64,000 bases of DNA, taken from assembly GCF_001751365.1 (NCBI RefSeq), contig NZ_LJGT01000041.1, forward strand, positions 1,171,045 to 1,235,044. Reading direction: 5' to 3'. Below, in pieces: positions 54,100 through 62,420 of this stretch. Positions within the stretch are counted from its first letter, which is position 1. Every line of letters starts with the position of its first letter. The notes under the pieces were generated by a model. The model saw only the letters and a program-made list of their open reading frames with translations. It had not been told where the DNA came from and did no database searches. Position numbers and translations under genes: made by a program. Source of the DNA: Streptomyces abyssalis (lineage in GTDB: Bacteria > Actinomycetota > Actinomycetes > Streptomycetales > Streptomycetaceae).

Positions 54100-55095
54100 T
54101 CACAGCTCCCCGTCCTGGTGCGTTCTCGTGGCGTCCGTGCTGCCCGGAACGTCCCGGCCGCCCGTCAGGAAGCGCAGCGGGTTCCGCCTGGTCAGCAGAT
54201 CGATCAGGTCGTCGTCGGCTCCCGCGGCGCGCAGCCGTGGAAGAAAGGAGCGGAAGAGGTGGCCGTATCCGGTGCCGCCCTCGCTCGTGAGGTAGCCGTG
54301 GCGTGAGATGTCGCAGCTCAGGAGCGTCCGGTCGGCGTGCCCGGCGTCCAGCAGCGCCAGCAGCAGCTTCAGCCGGCTCTCGTCGCTCCGGTAGCTCTCC
54401 TTGCCGACGGTGTCGAAGGCCACGTACGCGCCCGCCGCCGCCAGTTCGCGGTGCACCCCCGGGTCGTCGAGGAGGTCCTGGTGCCCGATGCTCACGCGGT
54501 GGGGCGCGAGGCCAGCCCCGGTGAGGAGCTCCAGCTGTGCGGGCCCGCCCCGTCCGAGCTGGGCGTGCGTGGCGACGGACAGCCCGGTCGCACGTGCCGC
54601 GTGAGCGGCGGCCGTGAGCGTACGGACCTCCGCCGCGCCCGGTGCGTCATCGTGGCTGCCGGCCTCGCCGATGACGCCGGGCACCACGCCGGTGCCGCCG
54701 ATACCGTCCTCGATCTCGCGGACGAGTTCGCCGGTCAGCTCCCCGACGCCCGCGCCGGCTGTCTCCGGAGGGTGGAAGCGTTCGTAGTACCAGCCGGTGC
54801 CCGCGACGACCGCGACGCCGGACTCCTGCGCGACACGGGCGAGGGCCCGGACGTCACGTCCCATGCCGCGGCACGTCAGTTCGACGACGAGGGAGAGCCC
54901 GAACTCCTCCCGCAGCGCGGCCAGTTCGGCGGTGACGGCCTGACGGTGGCGGGCACCCAGCACGGCCGTGGGGTCGCCGCCGTGTGCGAGGTCCAGCGCC
55001 AGATGCTCGTGTGCCAGGACCGGCCCGCCGACCCGCTCCGGCGCGAGCGGCCCGGTGACGGTACGTACCAGGCGCGCGGGGTGCTGCTCGTACAT
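54100..55095 (-). CDS. php: Phosphotriesterase-homology protein (Php/YhfV)
   Basis: This is a 331-residue amidohydrolase-fold metalloenzyme. Metal ligands are seen in GPVLAHEHLALD (HxH), GVIGEAGSHDDAPG (Glu in place of the carboxylated Lys, as in Php), SVATHAQLGRGG, VSIGHQDLLDDP and LLSCDISRHGYLTSEGGTGY (Asp). ATG at 55095 begins MYEQHPARLVRTVTG. It ends one base before the yhfS start. The family hydrolyses lactones or phosphoesters in some members; the substrate here is unknown. Confidence 0.9.
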   Translation of the reverse strand: MYEQHPARLVRTVTGPLAPERVGGPVLAHEHLALDLAHGGDPTAVLGARHRQAVTAELAALREEFGLSLVVELTCRGMGRDVRALARVAQESGVAVVAGTGWYYERFHPPETAGAGVGELTGELVREIEDGIGGTGVVPGVIGEAGSHDDAPGAAEVRTLTAAAHAARATGLSVATHAQLGRGGPAQLELLTGAGLAPHRVSIGHQDLLDDPGVHRELAAAGAYVAFDTVGKESYRSDESRLKLLLALLDAGHADRTLLSCDISRHGYLTSEGGTGYGHLFRSFLPRLRAAGADDDLIDLLTRRNPLRFLTGGRDVPGSTDATRTHQDGEL

Positions 55096-55142
55096 GGTGC
55101 TCGGTGCCGCCTTCCCGTCCGGTGCCCGCTCCGCCGCCGCTG

Positions 55143-56561
55143 TCAGCTCTTGACCGGGGTGAACAGGTCGAGCCCATACAGGAGATTGAGCAGCACCCCG
55201 CCCACCAGGACCGCCGCCGGAGCGGCGGCCATGCGGACCACCACCCGGCCCATCGCCTCGTTGAGCAGGTAGAGACCGCCCACGATGAGGATGCCGAGCC
55301 CGCCGCCCATGGTGTTCGCCGCCAGCAGCGAGCCGAACAGGATGGCCAGCCACAGGCTTTCGCTGATCGCGTTCCGCAGATGTTCGGAGGAGTCCCGTAC
55401 GGACGGCAGCCGCCCGAGCATCCTGCCGATCCAGGACAGCGCCAGCACCTCGAGGGCGAAGACGGCCGCGCCGGCGAGGAGCGCCAGCCACGGGCTCGGC
55501 AGCAGGTAGCCGATCGGATAGACGAAGGTGAACCCGGCGATCGCGTACGCGCCGGAGGCGAGCGCGGTGGTGGCGATCAGCGGTATGAAACCGAACACGC
55601 GGTAGAAGTCGACCTGGGCGGCGCCGGAGTAGTCGCCCTTGGCTATGAGGAAGCTCGTGGCCTCGCCGCCCCCGAAGACGTGCATCTGTGCCAGCAGGCA
55701 CACTCCCGCGCCCAGCACCATGAAGAGCGGAAGATGCCGGCGCAGCCGGGTGGCGCTCGCGCTGAACAGCGACTGCATCGGATCTTCGAGCTCCGCCTCG
55801 GACACCTGCCTGCCCTCGGCCCCGCTCCCCGCGCCGGAGCCCGAGCCCGAGTCCGAGCCGATGCCGGCCTCCGCCTTGGCCGCCGCCCGGTCCGCCCGGC
55901 GCTGCCGTATGTCCTTGGCCGTCGCGAACCCGATGAGCATGACCACGCCCACCGCCATCGCCGCCGCGCCCGGGAAGACATCGGGCCACAGCTTCATCGT
56001 GAGGATCACCAGCGCGAGCTCCACCACACCGGCGATGCCGCCGCGGAGCTTCCCGAACTGCCTGGTGATCGCGAGCACCGGGAAGAGCGTGAAGAGGAAG
56101 AGGATCGGCGTGGCCATCTGCTGCATGGCCGTCAGGAAGTCGACGGGCAGATCGTGCGCGACCTCGTTGGCCCCGCCCAGCCCGAAGATGACCAGCGCTC
56201 CCCACGCGCCGCCCAGCAGGGGAGCGAGCCACTTCTTCGGGGCCAGAAGCCCGAGCACGTCGGTCGGCAGGAAGAGCAGCCACGGGTTGAGCACTCCGGT
56301 GGACAGCGCCATGGGCGCACCCAGTCCGAAGATGAAGCCGGCGGAGAGCCCGAAGGAGACCGCGGTGGTCGCGCTGCGGGTGCTGCGGCCCTGGATGAAG
56401 TCCAGCATGAACGGGCGTACGCCGTCGTTGAAGACGGCCAGCGCCATGTGCGATATGAGCGCTGTCAGCGCGCACAGGACGATGACGGTCGCCTGCTGGG
56501 CGAATGAGAAGTCGAGGCTCTTCCCGCCGGCGCTCGCCGCGCCTGCCACAAGGGTGTTCAC
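55143..56561 (-). CDS. yhfT: YhfT family multi-spanning membrane protein
   Basis: This is a 472-residue integral membrane protein. Many hydrophobic segments are visible, for example VIVLCALTALISHMALAVF, SFGLSAGFIFGLGAPMALST, LFLFTLFPVLAIT, LFMVLGAGVCLLAQMHVFGG, LIATTALASGAYAIAGFTFV, LAILFGSLLAANTMGGGLGI. A charged loop near 220-255 has a Gly/Ser repeat. GTG at 56561 has GGAG upstream and overlaps the DUF2620 gene. It is probably the transporter of the operon, for a substrate not known. Confidence 0.88.
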   Translation of the reverse strand: MNTLVAGAASAGGKSLDFSFAQQATVIVLCALTALISHMALAVFNDGVRPFMLDFIQGRSTRSATTAVSFGLSAGFIFGLGAPMALSTGVLNPWLLFLPTDVLGLLAPKKWLAPLLGGAWGALVIFGLGGANEVAHDLPVDFLTAMQQMATPILFLFTLFPVLAITRQFGKLRGGIAGVVELALVILTMKLWPDVFPGAAAMAVGVVMLIGFATAKDIRQRRADRAAAKAEAGIGSDSGSGSGAGSGAEGRQVSEAELEDPMQSLFSASATRLRRHLPLFMVLGAGVCLLAQMHVFGGGEATSFLIAKGDYSGAAQVDFYRVFGFIPLIATTALASGAYAIAGFTFVYPIGYLLPSPWLALLAGAAVFALEVLALSWIGRMLGRLPSVRDSSEHLRNAISESLWLAILFGSLLAANTMGGGLGILIVGGLYLLNEAMGRVVVRMAAAPAAVLVGGVLLNLLYGLDLFTPVKS

Positions 56562-56944
56562 GGGGCGCTCCTCGGGTCCGGCGGCCGGCGGGTGTGCGCG
56601 GCGATGGCGCGTGCGATGACGGGCGTGGCCTCGGAGATCTGGTCCATGCCGAAGCCGAAGACCTTCGTACCGCCCTCCAGCAGTTCCGTGACCTCCGCCT
56701 CGGTGGGTACACCGCGCCCGAAGGTGTGGCAGGTGCCGCTGCCCAGCACACCGAGCAGCACCCCGAGGGACGCCCCGGCGCCGGTGTGGCAGGTGCCGAG
56801 GTAGTAGTCGGCCTGTCCCGTACGCAGCTTCATCGCCGCCTCCATGTCGCCGGAGACGGTGACCTCCAGCCCGTCGACGGCCAAGTCCGCCAGCGCTTCG
56901 GCGACTTGGACCTTGCCGACCCCTCCGGTGAGAATCCTCGTCAC
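56558..56944 (-). CDS. yhfU: YhfU-like DUF2620 protein
   Basis: This is a 128-residue glycine-rich protein, MTRILTGGVGKVQVAEALAD, GQADYYLGTCHTGAGASLGV, LLGVLGSGTCHTFGRGVPTE and VFGFGMDQISEATPVIARAI. The repeated TCHTG/TCHTF cysteines are typical of DUF2620. GTG at 56944 overlaps the PRD gene stop by four bases, and its stop overlaps yhfT. Function unknown; it always travels with yhfT, so they may act together in transport. Confidence 0.88.
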   Translation of the reverse strand: MTRILTGGVGKVQVAEALADLAVDGLEVTVSGDMEAAMKLRTGQADYYLGTCHTGAGASLGVLLGVLGSGTCHTFGRGVPTEAEVTELLEGGTKVFGFGMDQISEATPVIARAIAAHTRRPPDPRSAP

Positions 56945-57390
56945 GGCTGCTCTCCGTTCTGCTGTACGGGGGTGCCCTCACGCACGCCCTCTCCGGCACC
57001 TGCTGCGGGGCCGCGCTGCGCGAGTACGGCCAGATGCATGGCCAGATAGCCGGTCTCGGCCTCGGGGAGCGGTGCCGTCCCGAGCGCCTGCTCCGCACGT
57101 ACGGACATCTGCCGCGCCAGCCGTACGGCACCGGGACGGGCGGCCAGTTCGGCCGCCATCTGGTCCCCGGCAGCCGGGTCTTCGAGGGACTCGCCGTTCA
57201 GCAGCCGGTTCAGCGCCATCATCAGGTGGCTGGTGAGCATGCCGGCTGTCTCCTCGGAGACGGGCAGCCCCGCACGGGCCAGCCGCCGCAGCTCGCCCTC
57301 CACGAACTCGGCCACCTCCGCGCGTACTTGACCGCTCTCCCGGAACAACTGGATCCGGAGGGCCAGCTTCTCTTCGAGCTCCTCCTCCAT
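56941..57390 (-). CDS. yhfY: PRD-domain protein (YhfY-like)
   Basis: This is a 149-residue single PTS-regulation-domain protein without DNA-binding region. ATG at 57390 (MEEELEEKLALRIQLFRESG) follows GAAGGA. The two regulatory histidines are in GMLTSHLMMALNRLLNGESL and AETGYLAMHLAVLAQR, as in PRD proteins. It matches YhfY. It is the first gene of the seven-gene yhfY-yhfW transcript. In PTS-controlled PRDs, HPr phosphorylates these histidines; whether that happens here is unknown. Confidence 0.85.
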   Translation of the reverse strand: MEEELEEKLALRIQLFRESGQVRAEVAEFVEGELRRLARAGLPVSEETAGMLTSHLMMALNRLLNGESLEDPAAGDQMAAELAARPGAVRLARQMSVRAEQALGTAPLPEAETGYLAMHLAVLAQRGPAAGAGEGVREGTPVQQNGEQP

Positions 57391-57425
57391 GGCGCATCCT
57401 TCCGACGCACGATTCCGGGCACGAC

Positions 57426-57447
57426 AATAATCAGGATTCTGCTTTTT
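57426..57447. promoter_or_regulatory. Second YhfZ-type operator, before yhfY
   Basis: The core CAGGATTCTG (57432-57441) is identical to the core of the palindrome before yhfZ, with AATA and TT at the same outer positions (16 of 22 positions agree). It lies 36 bases before the yhfY start, in the only sizeable gap between yhfZ and the other yhf genes. Confidence 0.7.
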
Positions 57448-57512
57448 GAGGAGACCCGGTGCCGCTCTTTCTTCCGTCACGGAGCAGGGAGGAGGGCCTC
57501 AGCGGCGAAGTG

Positions 57513-58454
57513 TCAGTACAGCGGGACGCGTTCGCCCCGCAGCACCTCGCCCTGCACCGCCGTGACCAGCTCGAAGTCCAGCGACGCGCGCACCGCGTCG
57601 AGCGCGGGCGACTCCCCGGCCCGTCCGATCAGCACGGCGCTGGAGTTGCGCGAAGCCAGCTCGCGAGTGATCTCCTCGTCCAGGGGCAGGACTTCGACGT
57701 CCGGGCCCAGGTGATCGCGCACCTCGTCGAGGTTCCACACCGTGGCGTCGGCCCGTCCCTGTGCGAACAACCCCCGCAGCTGCATGTACGAGGCCTCCAC
57801 CCACTCCACGTCCCCGCGTCCCGCGAACACCCGTGCCGCCAGCGCCCGCAGGTCCTCCGAGGAGGAGTCGACGGCGACGCGCAGCCCTTCGGTCTCCAGG
57901 GGAGTGCCGCGGCGCAGCAGCAGACCGTGCGACCCGACGTACGTAGCGGGGCCCAGGTCGGCCACCAGTTCGACGGGATGTTCCTCCGCGACCCGGTCGG
58001 CGGCGAAGCGCGAGAGCACCACGAGATCGGCCTTGCCCTCCAGGAGCGCCCCGAGCCGCGTGGAGGCTCCCCGCATGAAGGTGATCGCGAACGGCGCCCC
58101 TGCCTGCTCGAAGGCGGCCCTGAGCCCGGTGGCGAGGCCCTCGTACCGGTGCGAGTACGGCAGCGGCATCGCCGCGAGAAGCGTGCCCAGCCCGGCGAGC
58201 CGCCACAGTATGGCGCGGTCGGAGTGCACCAGGAATGTGCCGAGATGGCCGCGAGCCCTGGTCTCCACGGCCCCGGCCTCCTCCAGGAGCTGCAGCCCCG
58301 CCTGTACGGTCCCGTTCCCCACCTTCAGTTCGCCGGCGAAGTCGCGCAGTCGTGGAAGACGTGTGTCCGCTTCGTGATTCAGCAGCAGCGCGGCCAGTTG
58401 ACGTGCTGCCATGCCGTTGCGGGTGAGGAAGCGCTCGTCGGCGCCGCTGATCAT
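57513..58454 (-). CDS. yhfZ: YhfZ-family transcriptional regulator
   Basis: This is a 313-residue regulator. The N-terminal winged helix-turn-helix is RLPRLRDFAGELKVGNGTVQ, then AGLQLLEEAGAVETRARGHL. From about residue 90 a bilobed ligand-binding region (SHRYEGLATGLRAAFEQAGA, GALLEGKADLVVLSRFAADR, SSSEDLRALAARVFAGRGDV) resembles a solute-binding fold, the YhfZ type. A palindrome overlies its own start region, so it probably represses itself and the operon. It is separated from yhfY by 122 bases, so it probably has its own transcript. Confidence 0.87.
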   Translation of the reverse strand: MISGADERFLTRNGMAARQLAALLLNHEADTRLPRLRDFAGELKVGNGTVQAGLQLLEEAGAVETRARGHLGTFLVHSDRAILWRLAGLGTLLAAMPLPYSHRYEGLATGLRAAFEQAGAPFAITFMRGASTRLGALLEGKADLVVLSRFAADRVAEEHPVELVADLGPATYVGSHGLLLRRGTPLETEGLRVAVDSSSEDLRALAARVFAGRGDVEWVEASYMQLRGLFAQGRADATVWNLDEVRDHLGPDVEVLPLDEEITRELASRNSSAVLIGRAGESPALDAVRASLDFELVTAVQGEVLRGERVPLY

Positions 58455-58769
58455 CCCGGGATAATATCCAGAATCCTGGATATTGCCAACGGGGGCGGGA
58501 ACGTGATCCTGCTCTCTCCCAGGTCGCAGGCGGTACCCCGGTGCACAAAGCTCCGGGGAATGTCGGTATGGTCACCGAGGTGTACCGATCGCTCCCGACG
58601 GGCCTCCTAACCCGGAGGTACGTCCGGGATGGCCAGGCTGGGCTGGTTGTGCGCATTCCTGCGCGCTCGCCCAACTGGAGCGACAGCGTCGCAACTGACC
58701 GGTACGTGCAAAATATTTAGGTTGTCCCGGAATCGGAACACTGAGGCGGTCCGACTCGTTGAGCACGAC
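58455..58769. other. Intergenic region between yhfZ and the HEXXH protein
   Basis: About 315 bases hold the yhfZ operator at the left end. An open frame from 58629 runs into the next gene, but its first part shows no similarity. The divergent promoters should lie here; I could not pick out -10/-35 boxes. Confidence 0.45.
58463..58484. promoter_or_regulatory. YhfZ operator, perfect 22-base palindrome
   Basis: AATATCCAG (58463-58471), AATC, CTGGATATT (58476-58484) is a perfect inverted repeat with 9-base arms, just 8 bases before the yhfZ start. It overlaps the expected promoter or ribosome-binding site. The same core occurs upstream of yhfY. Confidence 0.8.
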
Positions 58770-59414
58770 GTGAGCACGACACCACCAGTTCTCGCCGCCG
58801 AGCTGGCAGCTGCCTGGGCGGACATTCAGAGGCACCACCCCGAGCTGCCGGATCTGGCCGCACCCGAATCGCTGATCGGAGAGTCCTCCTCCGCATGCGG
58901 CAGCGGGCTCTCCTTCGAGCGGCTTCTGCACGAGGCCGTCCACGGGATCGCCGCCGCGCGGGGAATCAGAGACACCTCCCGTGCGGGCCGCTATCACAAC
59001 CGCAGATTCCTCGCGGTCGCCGAGGAGTTGGGCCTGGCGCACCCGGACGAGCCGCATGCGAGCAGCGGTTTCTCCCTCGTCACGCCCTCCGCCGAGACGC
59101 GGCGTCGCTACAGGCCCACCATCGAGCGCCTCCAGCGGGCTCTGAAGGCCTACAGCGCCGCCACCGAGGCGGACGGCGAAGGCAGCTTCCGCGGTCCCGC
59201 CGCCCGTCACGGTTCGAGCGGCGGCGGCGTGCGCGTCAAGGCCGTCTGCGACTGCGGGCGGAACGTGCGCGTGGTCCCGTCGGTGCTGGCACAGGCGCCC
59301 ATTGTGTGCGGGGCGTGCCGCAAGCCGTTCCGCATCCCGGACGCCGCGGTGGAGCCCGCCGCTTCCGCGGAGCCCGCGGACAGGGTGGAAGCCGTGGCGG
59401 CCGCCGTCGGATGA
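58770..59414 (+). CDS. HEXXH putative metallopeptidase with C-terminal zinc ribbon
   Basis: This is a 214-residue protein starting at GTG 58770 (MSTTPPVLAAELAAAWADIQ). The zincin-like motif LLHEAVHGIAAARGIRDTSR (HExxH) lies near residue 53, followed by AGRYHNRRFLAVAEELGLAH. Near residues 155-190, VKAVCDCGRNVRVVPSVLAQ then VCGACRKPFRIP is a small zinc ribbon (CxC...CxxC). This is the SprT-like layout seen in streptomycete chromosomes and mobile elements. Function is unknown; protease activity is inferred. It precedes the rpsP operon. Confidence 0.8.
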   Translation: MSTTPPVLAAELAAAWADIQRHHPELPDLAAPESLIGESSSACGSGLSFERLLHEAVHGIAAARGIRDTSRAGRYHNRRFLAVAEELGLAHPDEPHASSGFSLVTPSAETRRRYRPTIERLQRALKAYSAATEADGEGSFRGPAARHGSSGGGVRVKAVCDCGRNVRVVPSVLAQAPIVCGACRKPFRIPDAAVEPAASAEPADRVEAVAAAVG

Positions 59415-59658
59415 CCCGTACCGGGCCGTGATCGCCGGGGCGGGCAGGCCGTGCCGTCCCGGCATCGGGCCGCACCGGCCCGTCCCGATCCGCGTTCGGC
59501 CGGGCGGGTCACGTGTGGCATCATGGTGCGCTGTACTCGACAGTCGCACAGGACCCCTCTCTCCTACGGCTGACGCGTCCATCGGACCTCCGGGTACCGC
59601 AACCCCACGTGGTCACCCGCCGTGTCCACCCACGTCAAGACCAGGAGACACCACAGCA

Positions 59659-60102
59659 GTGGCAGTCAAGATCAAGCTGAAGCGACTGGGCAAGATCCGC
59701 TCGCCGCACTACCGCATCATCGTCGCCGACTCCCGTACGCGCCGTGACGGCCGCGCCATCGAGGAGATCGGCCTGTACCACCCGGTGCAGAACCCCTCGC
59801 GCATCGAGGTCGACTCGGAGCGCGTCCAGTACTGGCTGGGTGTCGGCGCGCAGCCGACCGAGCCCGTCGCGGCCATCCTCAAGGTCACCGGTGACTGGCA
59901 GAAGTTCAAGGGTCTGCCGGCCCCCGAGCCGATGAAGGTCGCCGAGCCCAAGGCCGACAAGAAGGCCCTCTTCGAGGCCGCGGCCAAGGAGTCGGCGGAC
60001 GAGCCCAAGGGCGAAGCGATCACCAAGAAGGCCAAGAAGGCCGACAAGAAGGCAGACGAGGCCGACAAGGCTGAGTCCTCCACCGAGTCGACCGGGGCCT
60101 GA
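59659..60102 (+). CDS. rpsP: 30S ribosomal protein S16
   Basis: This 147-residue S16 starts MAVKIKLKRLGKIRSPHYRI from GTG 59659. IIVADSRTRRDGRAIEEIGL and YWLGVGAQPTEPVAAILKVT are the conserved core. The last 55 residues are an Ala/Lys/Glu/Asp-rich tail longer than in E. coli (about 82 residues total there), typical of actinobacteria. It heads the rpsP-khpA-rimM-trmD operon. Confidence 0.97.
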   Translation: MAVKIKLKRLGKIRSPHYRIIVADSRTRRDGRAIEEIGLYHPVQNPSRIEVDSERVQYWLGVGAQPTEPVAAILKVTGDWQKFKGLPAPEPMKVAEPKADKKALFEAAAKESADEPKGEAITKKAKKADKKADEADKAESSTESTGA

Positions 60103-60104
60103 TC

Positions 60105-60344
60105 ATGCTCGAGGAGGCCCTCGAGCACTTGGTGAAGGGCATCGTCGACAATCCGGACGAGGTGCAGGTCGAGTCCCGCACCTTGCGCCGTGGGCGCGTG
60201 CTCGAGGTCAGGGTGCACCCCGACGACCTGGGCAAGGTGATCGGCCGCAGCGGCCGCACCGCGCGTGCTCTGCGTACGGTCGTGAGCGCCCTCGGCGGCC
60301 GCGGTGTCCGCGTCGACCTCGTCGACGTGGACCAGGTCCGCTGA
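60105..60344 (+). CDS. khpA: KH-domain RNA-binding protein KhpA
   Basis: This 79-residue protein is MLEEALEHLVKGIVDNPDEV, then the KH loop HPDDLGKVIGRSGRTARALR. The GxxG (GRSG) RNA-binding loop is intact. KhpA binds many RNAs and influences cell envelope growth in other Gram-positives. It lies two bases after rpsP. Confidence 0.95.
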   Translation: MLEEALEHLVKGIVDNPDEVQVESRTLRRGRVLEVRVHPDDLGKVIGRSGRTARALRTVVSALGGRGVRVDLVDVDQVR

Positions 60345-60495
60345 GCCGCACAACACAGCACCGGCACGGGCCGGGGACGGCACTGGCCGTCTCCGGCCCG
60401 TGTTCGCGTACGGGCGCGCGTACGGGCACGGCGCGCGGCGGTCCGCAGCGAGGGCACCAACGGCATCATCAGCAGGTCGAGCACGGAGAGGCATA

Positions 60496-61053
60496 GTGCA
60501 GCTAGTCGTCGCACGCATCGGCCGCGCCCACGGCATCAAGGGTGAGGTCACCGTCGAAGTGCGCACGGACGAGCCGGAGTCGAGGCTCGCCCCGGGCGCG
60601 GTGCTCGCCACCGACCCGCCGCGGCCGGACCCGCTGACCATCGAGCGCGGCCGCGTGCACAGCGGCCGGCTGCTGCTGCGCTTCGAAGGGGTCCAGGACC
60701 GCGGCGCGGCCGAGGCCCTGCGCAACACCCTGCTCATCGCCGAGGTCGATCCGGACGAACAGCCGGAGGACCCGGAGGAGTTCTACGACCACCAGCTCGT
60801 CGACCTCGATGTGGTCACCCGCGACGGAACGGCCGTCGGCCGGGTCGAGGAGGTCGCACATCCGCCGGGCCAGGACCTTCTCGTGGTCAAGCGGGAGGAC
60901 GGCAGCGAGGCGCTGATCCCCTTCGTCACCGAGATCGTCCCCGAAGTCGACCTGGAGGCTCAGCGGATCGTGATCGAGCCGCCCCCCGGGCTGCTGGGCG
61001 AGACCGGCCCCCGTGCGGACGCGGAGCGAGAGGCAGAGGACGGCGGACGGTGA
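60496..61053 (+). CDS. rimM: Ribosome maturation factor RimM
   Basis: This 185-residue protein assists 30S assembly around S19. The N-terminal barrel VVARIGRAHGIKGEVTVEVR is followed by a PRC-barrel DPEEFYDHQLVDLDVVTRDG and VKREDGSEALIPFVTEIVPE. GTG at 60496 begins MQLVVAR. Its last four bases overlap trmD. Confidence 0.96.
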   Translation: MQLVVARIGRAHGIKGEVTVEVRTDEPESRLAPGAVLATDPPRPDPLTIERGRVHSGRLLLRFEGVQDRGAAEALRNTLLIAEVDPDEQPEDPEEFYDHQLVDLDVVTRDGTAVGRVEEVAHPPGQDLLVVKREDGSEALIPFVTEIVPEVDLEAQRIVIEPPPGLLGETGPRADAEREAEDGGR

Positions 61054-61895
61054 GGATCGACGTCGTCACCATCTTCCCGGAGTACCTGGAGCCGCTGAAC
61101 GTCTCGCTCGTCGGCAAGGCCCGTGCCCGCGGGCTGCTCGACGTGCGCGTGCACGACCTGCGCCGATGGACGTACGACAGGCACCACACCGTCGACGACA
61201 CCCCGTACGGCGGCGGCCCCGGCATGGTCATGAAGCCGGAGCCGTGGGGCGAGGCACTCGACGAGATCCTCGGCACGGCGACTTCCCCTGCCGGGACCAC
61301 GCCCGCGGCCGGGACCACGCCCGCGCCGATGCTGGTCGTGCCGACTCCGGGCGGTCGGCCCTTCGACCAGGAGCTGGCCGTCGAGCTCTCCGGCGCCCCG
61401 TGGCTCGTCTTCACGCCCGCGCGCTACGAGGGCATCGACCGCCGCGTGATCGACGAGTACGCGGACCGGCTGGACGTACGCGAAGTCTCGATCGGCGACT
61501 ACGTACTGGCCGGAGGCGAAGCACCCGTACTGGTCATGGTGGAGGCCGTCGCCCGTCTGCTTCCCGGGGTGCTCGGCAACGCCGAGTCGCACCAGGACGA
61601 CTCCTTCGCGGCCGGCCCGATGTCCCACCTGCTGGAAGGCCCCGTCTACACGAAGCCTCCGCAGTGGCGGGACCGCGGCATCCCCGAGGTACTGCTCAGC
61701 GGCCACCACGGCCGCATCGCCCGCTGGCGCCGTGACCAGGCACTGGCACGCACTGCGGCGAACAGGCCCGATCTCATCGCACGCTGCGATCCCTCCTCGC
61801 TCGACGCGCACGACCGCGCCGAGCTGGAGCGGCTGGGCTGGAGAGAGGGCTCCGACGGCCGATTTTGGCCGACCGGGCAGCACGTGGAAGAATAG
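61050..61895 (+). CDS. trmD: tRNA (guanine(37)-N(1))-methyltransferase
   Basis: This 281-residue SAM-dependent knot-fold enzyme methylates G37 of tRNA. MRIDVVTIFPEYLEPLNVSL opens it; DTPYGGGPGMVMKPEPW, PARYEGIDRRVIDEYA and the knot SIGDYVLAGGEAPVLVMVEA follow, then NAESHQDDSF. An AGTTPAAGTTPAP insert near 80-92 is unusual but small. GTG at 61050 overlaps rimM by four bases (GTGA). Confidence 0.96.
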   Translation: MRIDVVTIFPEYLEPLNVSLVGKARARGLLDVRVHDLRRWTYDRHHTVDDTPYGGGPGMVMKPEPWGEALDEILGTATSPAGTTPAAGTTPAPMLVVPTPGGRPFDQELAVELSGAPWLVFTPARYEGIDRRVIDEYADRLDVREVSIGDYVLAGGEAPVLVMVEAVARLLPGVLGNAESHQDDSFAAGPMSHLLEGPVYTKPPQWRDRGIPEVLLSGHHGRIARWRRDQALARTAANRPDLIARCDPSSLDAHDRAELERLGWREGSDGRFWPTGQHVEE

Positions 61896-62026
61896 GCGGC
61901 TGCTCCGTACCCGGCGCGCGACCCTGCCACAGGGGGACCGACGCCCGCACGGGAGCGGGCTTCCCAGTCAGCATCACGATCATTCCGCTGATGACCTGTG
62001 GCATCGGCGAAGGAAAGCAGACGATC

Positions 62027-62377
62027 ATGTCTCAGCTTCTCGAGAACCTCGACGCGGCTTCGCTGCGCGACAACGTTCCGCCGTTCCGCCCCGGCGACAC
62101 GGTCAACGTCCACGTGCGCGTCATCGAGGGCAACCGCTCGCGTGTGCAGCAGTTCAAGGGCGTCGTCATCCGCCGCCAGGGCGACGGTGTGCGGGAGACC
62201 TTCACCGTCCGCAAGGTCAGCTTCGGCGTCGGCGTCGAGCGCACCTTCCCGGTGCACACCCCGATCGTCGAGAAGATCGAGGTCGTCACCCGCGGTGACG
62301 TGCGTCGCGCCAAGCTCTACTACCTCCGCGAACTCCGCGGCAAGGCTGCCAAGATCAAGGAGAAGCGCGAGAACTGA
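62027..62377 (+). CDS. rplS: 50S ribosomal protein L19
   Basis: This 116-residue L19 begins MSQLLENLDAASLRDNVPPF, then GDTVNVHVRVIEGNRSRVQQ, FKGVVIRRQGDGVRETFTVR and VERTFPVHTPIVEKIEVVTR, ending KLYYLRELRGKAAKIKEKRE. ATG at 62027 follows AAGGAAAG. It lies 131 bases after trmD. Confidence 0.98.
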   Translation: MSQLLENLDAASLRDNVPPFRPGDTVNVHVRVIEGNRSRVQQFKGVVIRRQGDGVRETFTVRKVSFGVGVERTFPVHTPIVEKIEVVTRGDVRRAKLYYLRELRGKAAKIKEKREN

Positions 62378-62420
62378 TCAAGCTGTCCGGGATCCGGAGG
62401 GCGGCTAGGCTGGCGGCCCG

